A stretch of 6,917 nt of DNA from assembly GCA_041946865.1 (NCBI GenBank), contig JBHGBF010000281.1:1-6917 (forward strand), in the 5' to 3' direction. Positions 6,777 to 6,917 of the stretch are shown one piece after another (position 1 is the first letter of the stretch; each line of letters opens with the position of its first letter). A program made the translations under genes and the position numbers. The stretch is from RPQK01 sp041946865. Lineage in GTDB: Bacteria; Acidobacteriota; UBA6911; RPQK01. The notes below the pieces were generated by a model. It saw only the letters and a program-made list of their open reading frames with translations, had not been told where the DNA came from and did no database searches.

Positions 6777-6784
6777 CTCCTCCT
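6777..6784 (-). promoter_or_regulatory. Ribosome binding site that sets the UroD-family start
   Basis: AGGAGGAG on the - strand ends four bases before ATG 6772. It is among the strongest sites in the window and rules in favour of this start over the ATG at 6817. Confidence 0.75.
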
Positions 6785-6815
6785 GTTGTCCTTCAGTGTC
6801 CATGATGAAGGTGTC

Positions 6816-6843
6816 ATTTTATGGGCTTTTCATCTGCAAACAA
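6816..6843 (-). promoter_or_regulatory. Possible sigma70-type promoter for the UroD-family gene
   Basis: On the - strand TTGTTT (6843-6838) and TAAAAT (6821-6816) are 16 bp apart. The -10 matches the consensus at five of six positions and the -35 at three. It would give a leader of roughly 35-40 nt and overlaps the rejected upstream ATG at 6817, which supports the later start. The 54-bp repeat begins 20 bp further upstream. Confidence 0.35.
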
Positions 6844-6863
6844 AACTTGAAGGCTTCTGAACG

Positions 6864-6917
6864 GTAACCCCTCAGTTTTTTGTTGGGAGTGTGGCAGCAA
6901 CGAGGAGAGAGGCCGGT
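6864..6917 (-). repeat. Right copy of the 54-bp inverted repeat
   Basis: This is the reverse complement of 6-59 with two mismatches. It reaches the last base of the window, so its outer limit is not seen. Relative to the UroD-family gene it has the same orientation as the left copy has to the porin gene, with 91 bp to the start codon and about 20 bp to the possible -35 element. Confidence 0.9.

Noticed and set aside
5768..6805. Long + strand open frame (345 codons) opposite the UroD-family gene
   Set aside because: The - strand carries the complete zinc motif and a strong ribosome binding site. The + frame has no recognisable domain.
6864..6917. Outward reading of the repeat gives 'NPSVFCWECGSNEERG' (left copy 'NPSVFCSECGSNEERG'), which resembles a zinc ribbon
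   Set aside because: No in-frame ATG, GTG or TTG precedes it in either copy, only one CxxC is visible, and the mismatch at the third C-flanking codon is non-synonymous. The resemblance is probably chance, though sequence beyond the window could change this.

Overview
The window looks like bacterial chromosomal DNA, moderately GC-rich, with strong GGAGG-type ribosome binding sites and some GTG starts. The families point to a Gram-negative (outer-membrane) soil or sediment bacterium: an alginate-export-like porin, a Tat-signal aldo/keto reductase with ferredoxin-type cysteines, an MtaA/CmuA-type UroD-fold protein and a LytS-type sensor kinase. Acidobacteriota (Solibacter/Bryobacter-like) is my best guess, but it rests on family repertoire alone and is weak.

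The layout is two convergent gene arms. On the + strand are an outer-membrane beta-barrel (168-1448), a broken membrane-anchored protein with a DUF3160-like C-terminus (1709-2667), and a broken MEMO/AmmeMemoRadiSam-B-like lipoprotein gene (2648 to about 3379). On the - strand, read from the right edge, are an MtaA/CmuA-type UroD-family protein (6772-5747), a 313-bp gap, the Tat-signal iron-sulfur aldo/keto reductase (5433-4210), and a LytS/YehU-type sensor kinase (4183 to about 3374) that follows the reductase by 26 bp.

The two arms meet tail to tail at about 3374-3379. There the MEMO-like homology (+) and the kinase homology (-) both stop, so each gene has lost its 3' end and the kinase has lost its ATPase domain. 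Upstream of this junction the MEMO-like gene carries two compensating frameshifts and the DUF3160-like gene carries at least one. The other genes are intact, so decay is concentrated at 2.1-3.4 kb.

The outer ends carry a 54-bp near-perfect inverted repeat (6-59 and 6864-6917, 52 of 54 positions matching). Each copy lies about 20 bp upstream of a possible promoter for the first gene of its arm. It could be a shared regulatory element, the ends of two inverted insertion sequences lying outside the window, or a dispersed repeat at which an assembly broke.

I see no tRNA, rRNA, CRISPR array, transposase or phage gene. The intact genes suggest envelope transport, extracytoplasmic redox chemistry and methyl-transfer chemistry, but the sequence does not show that they form one pathway.
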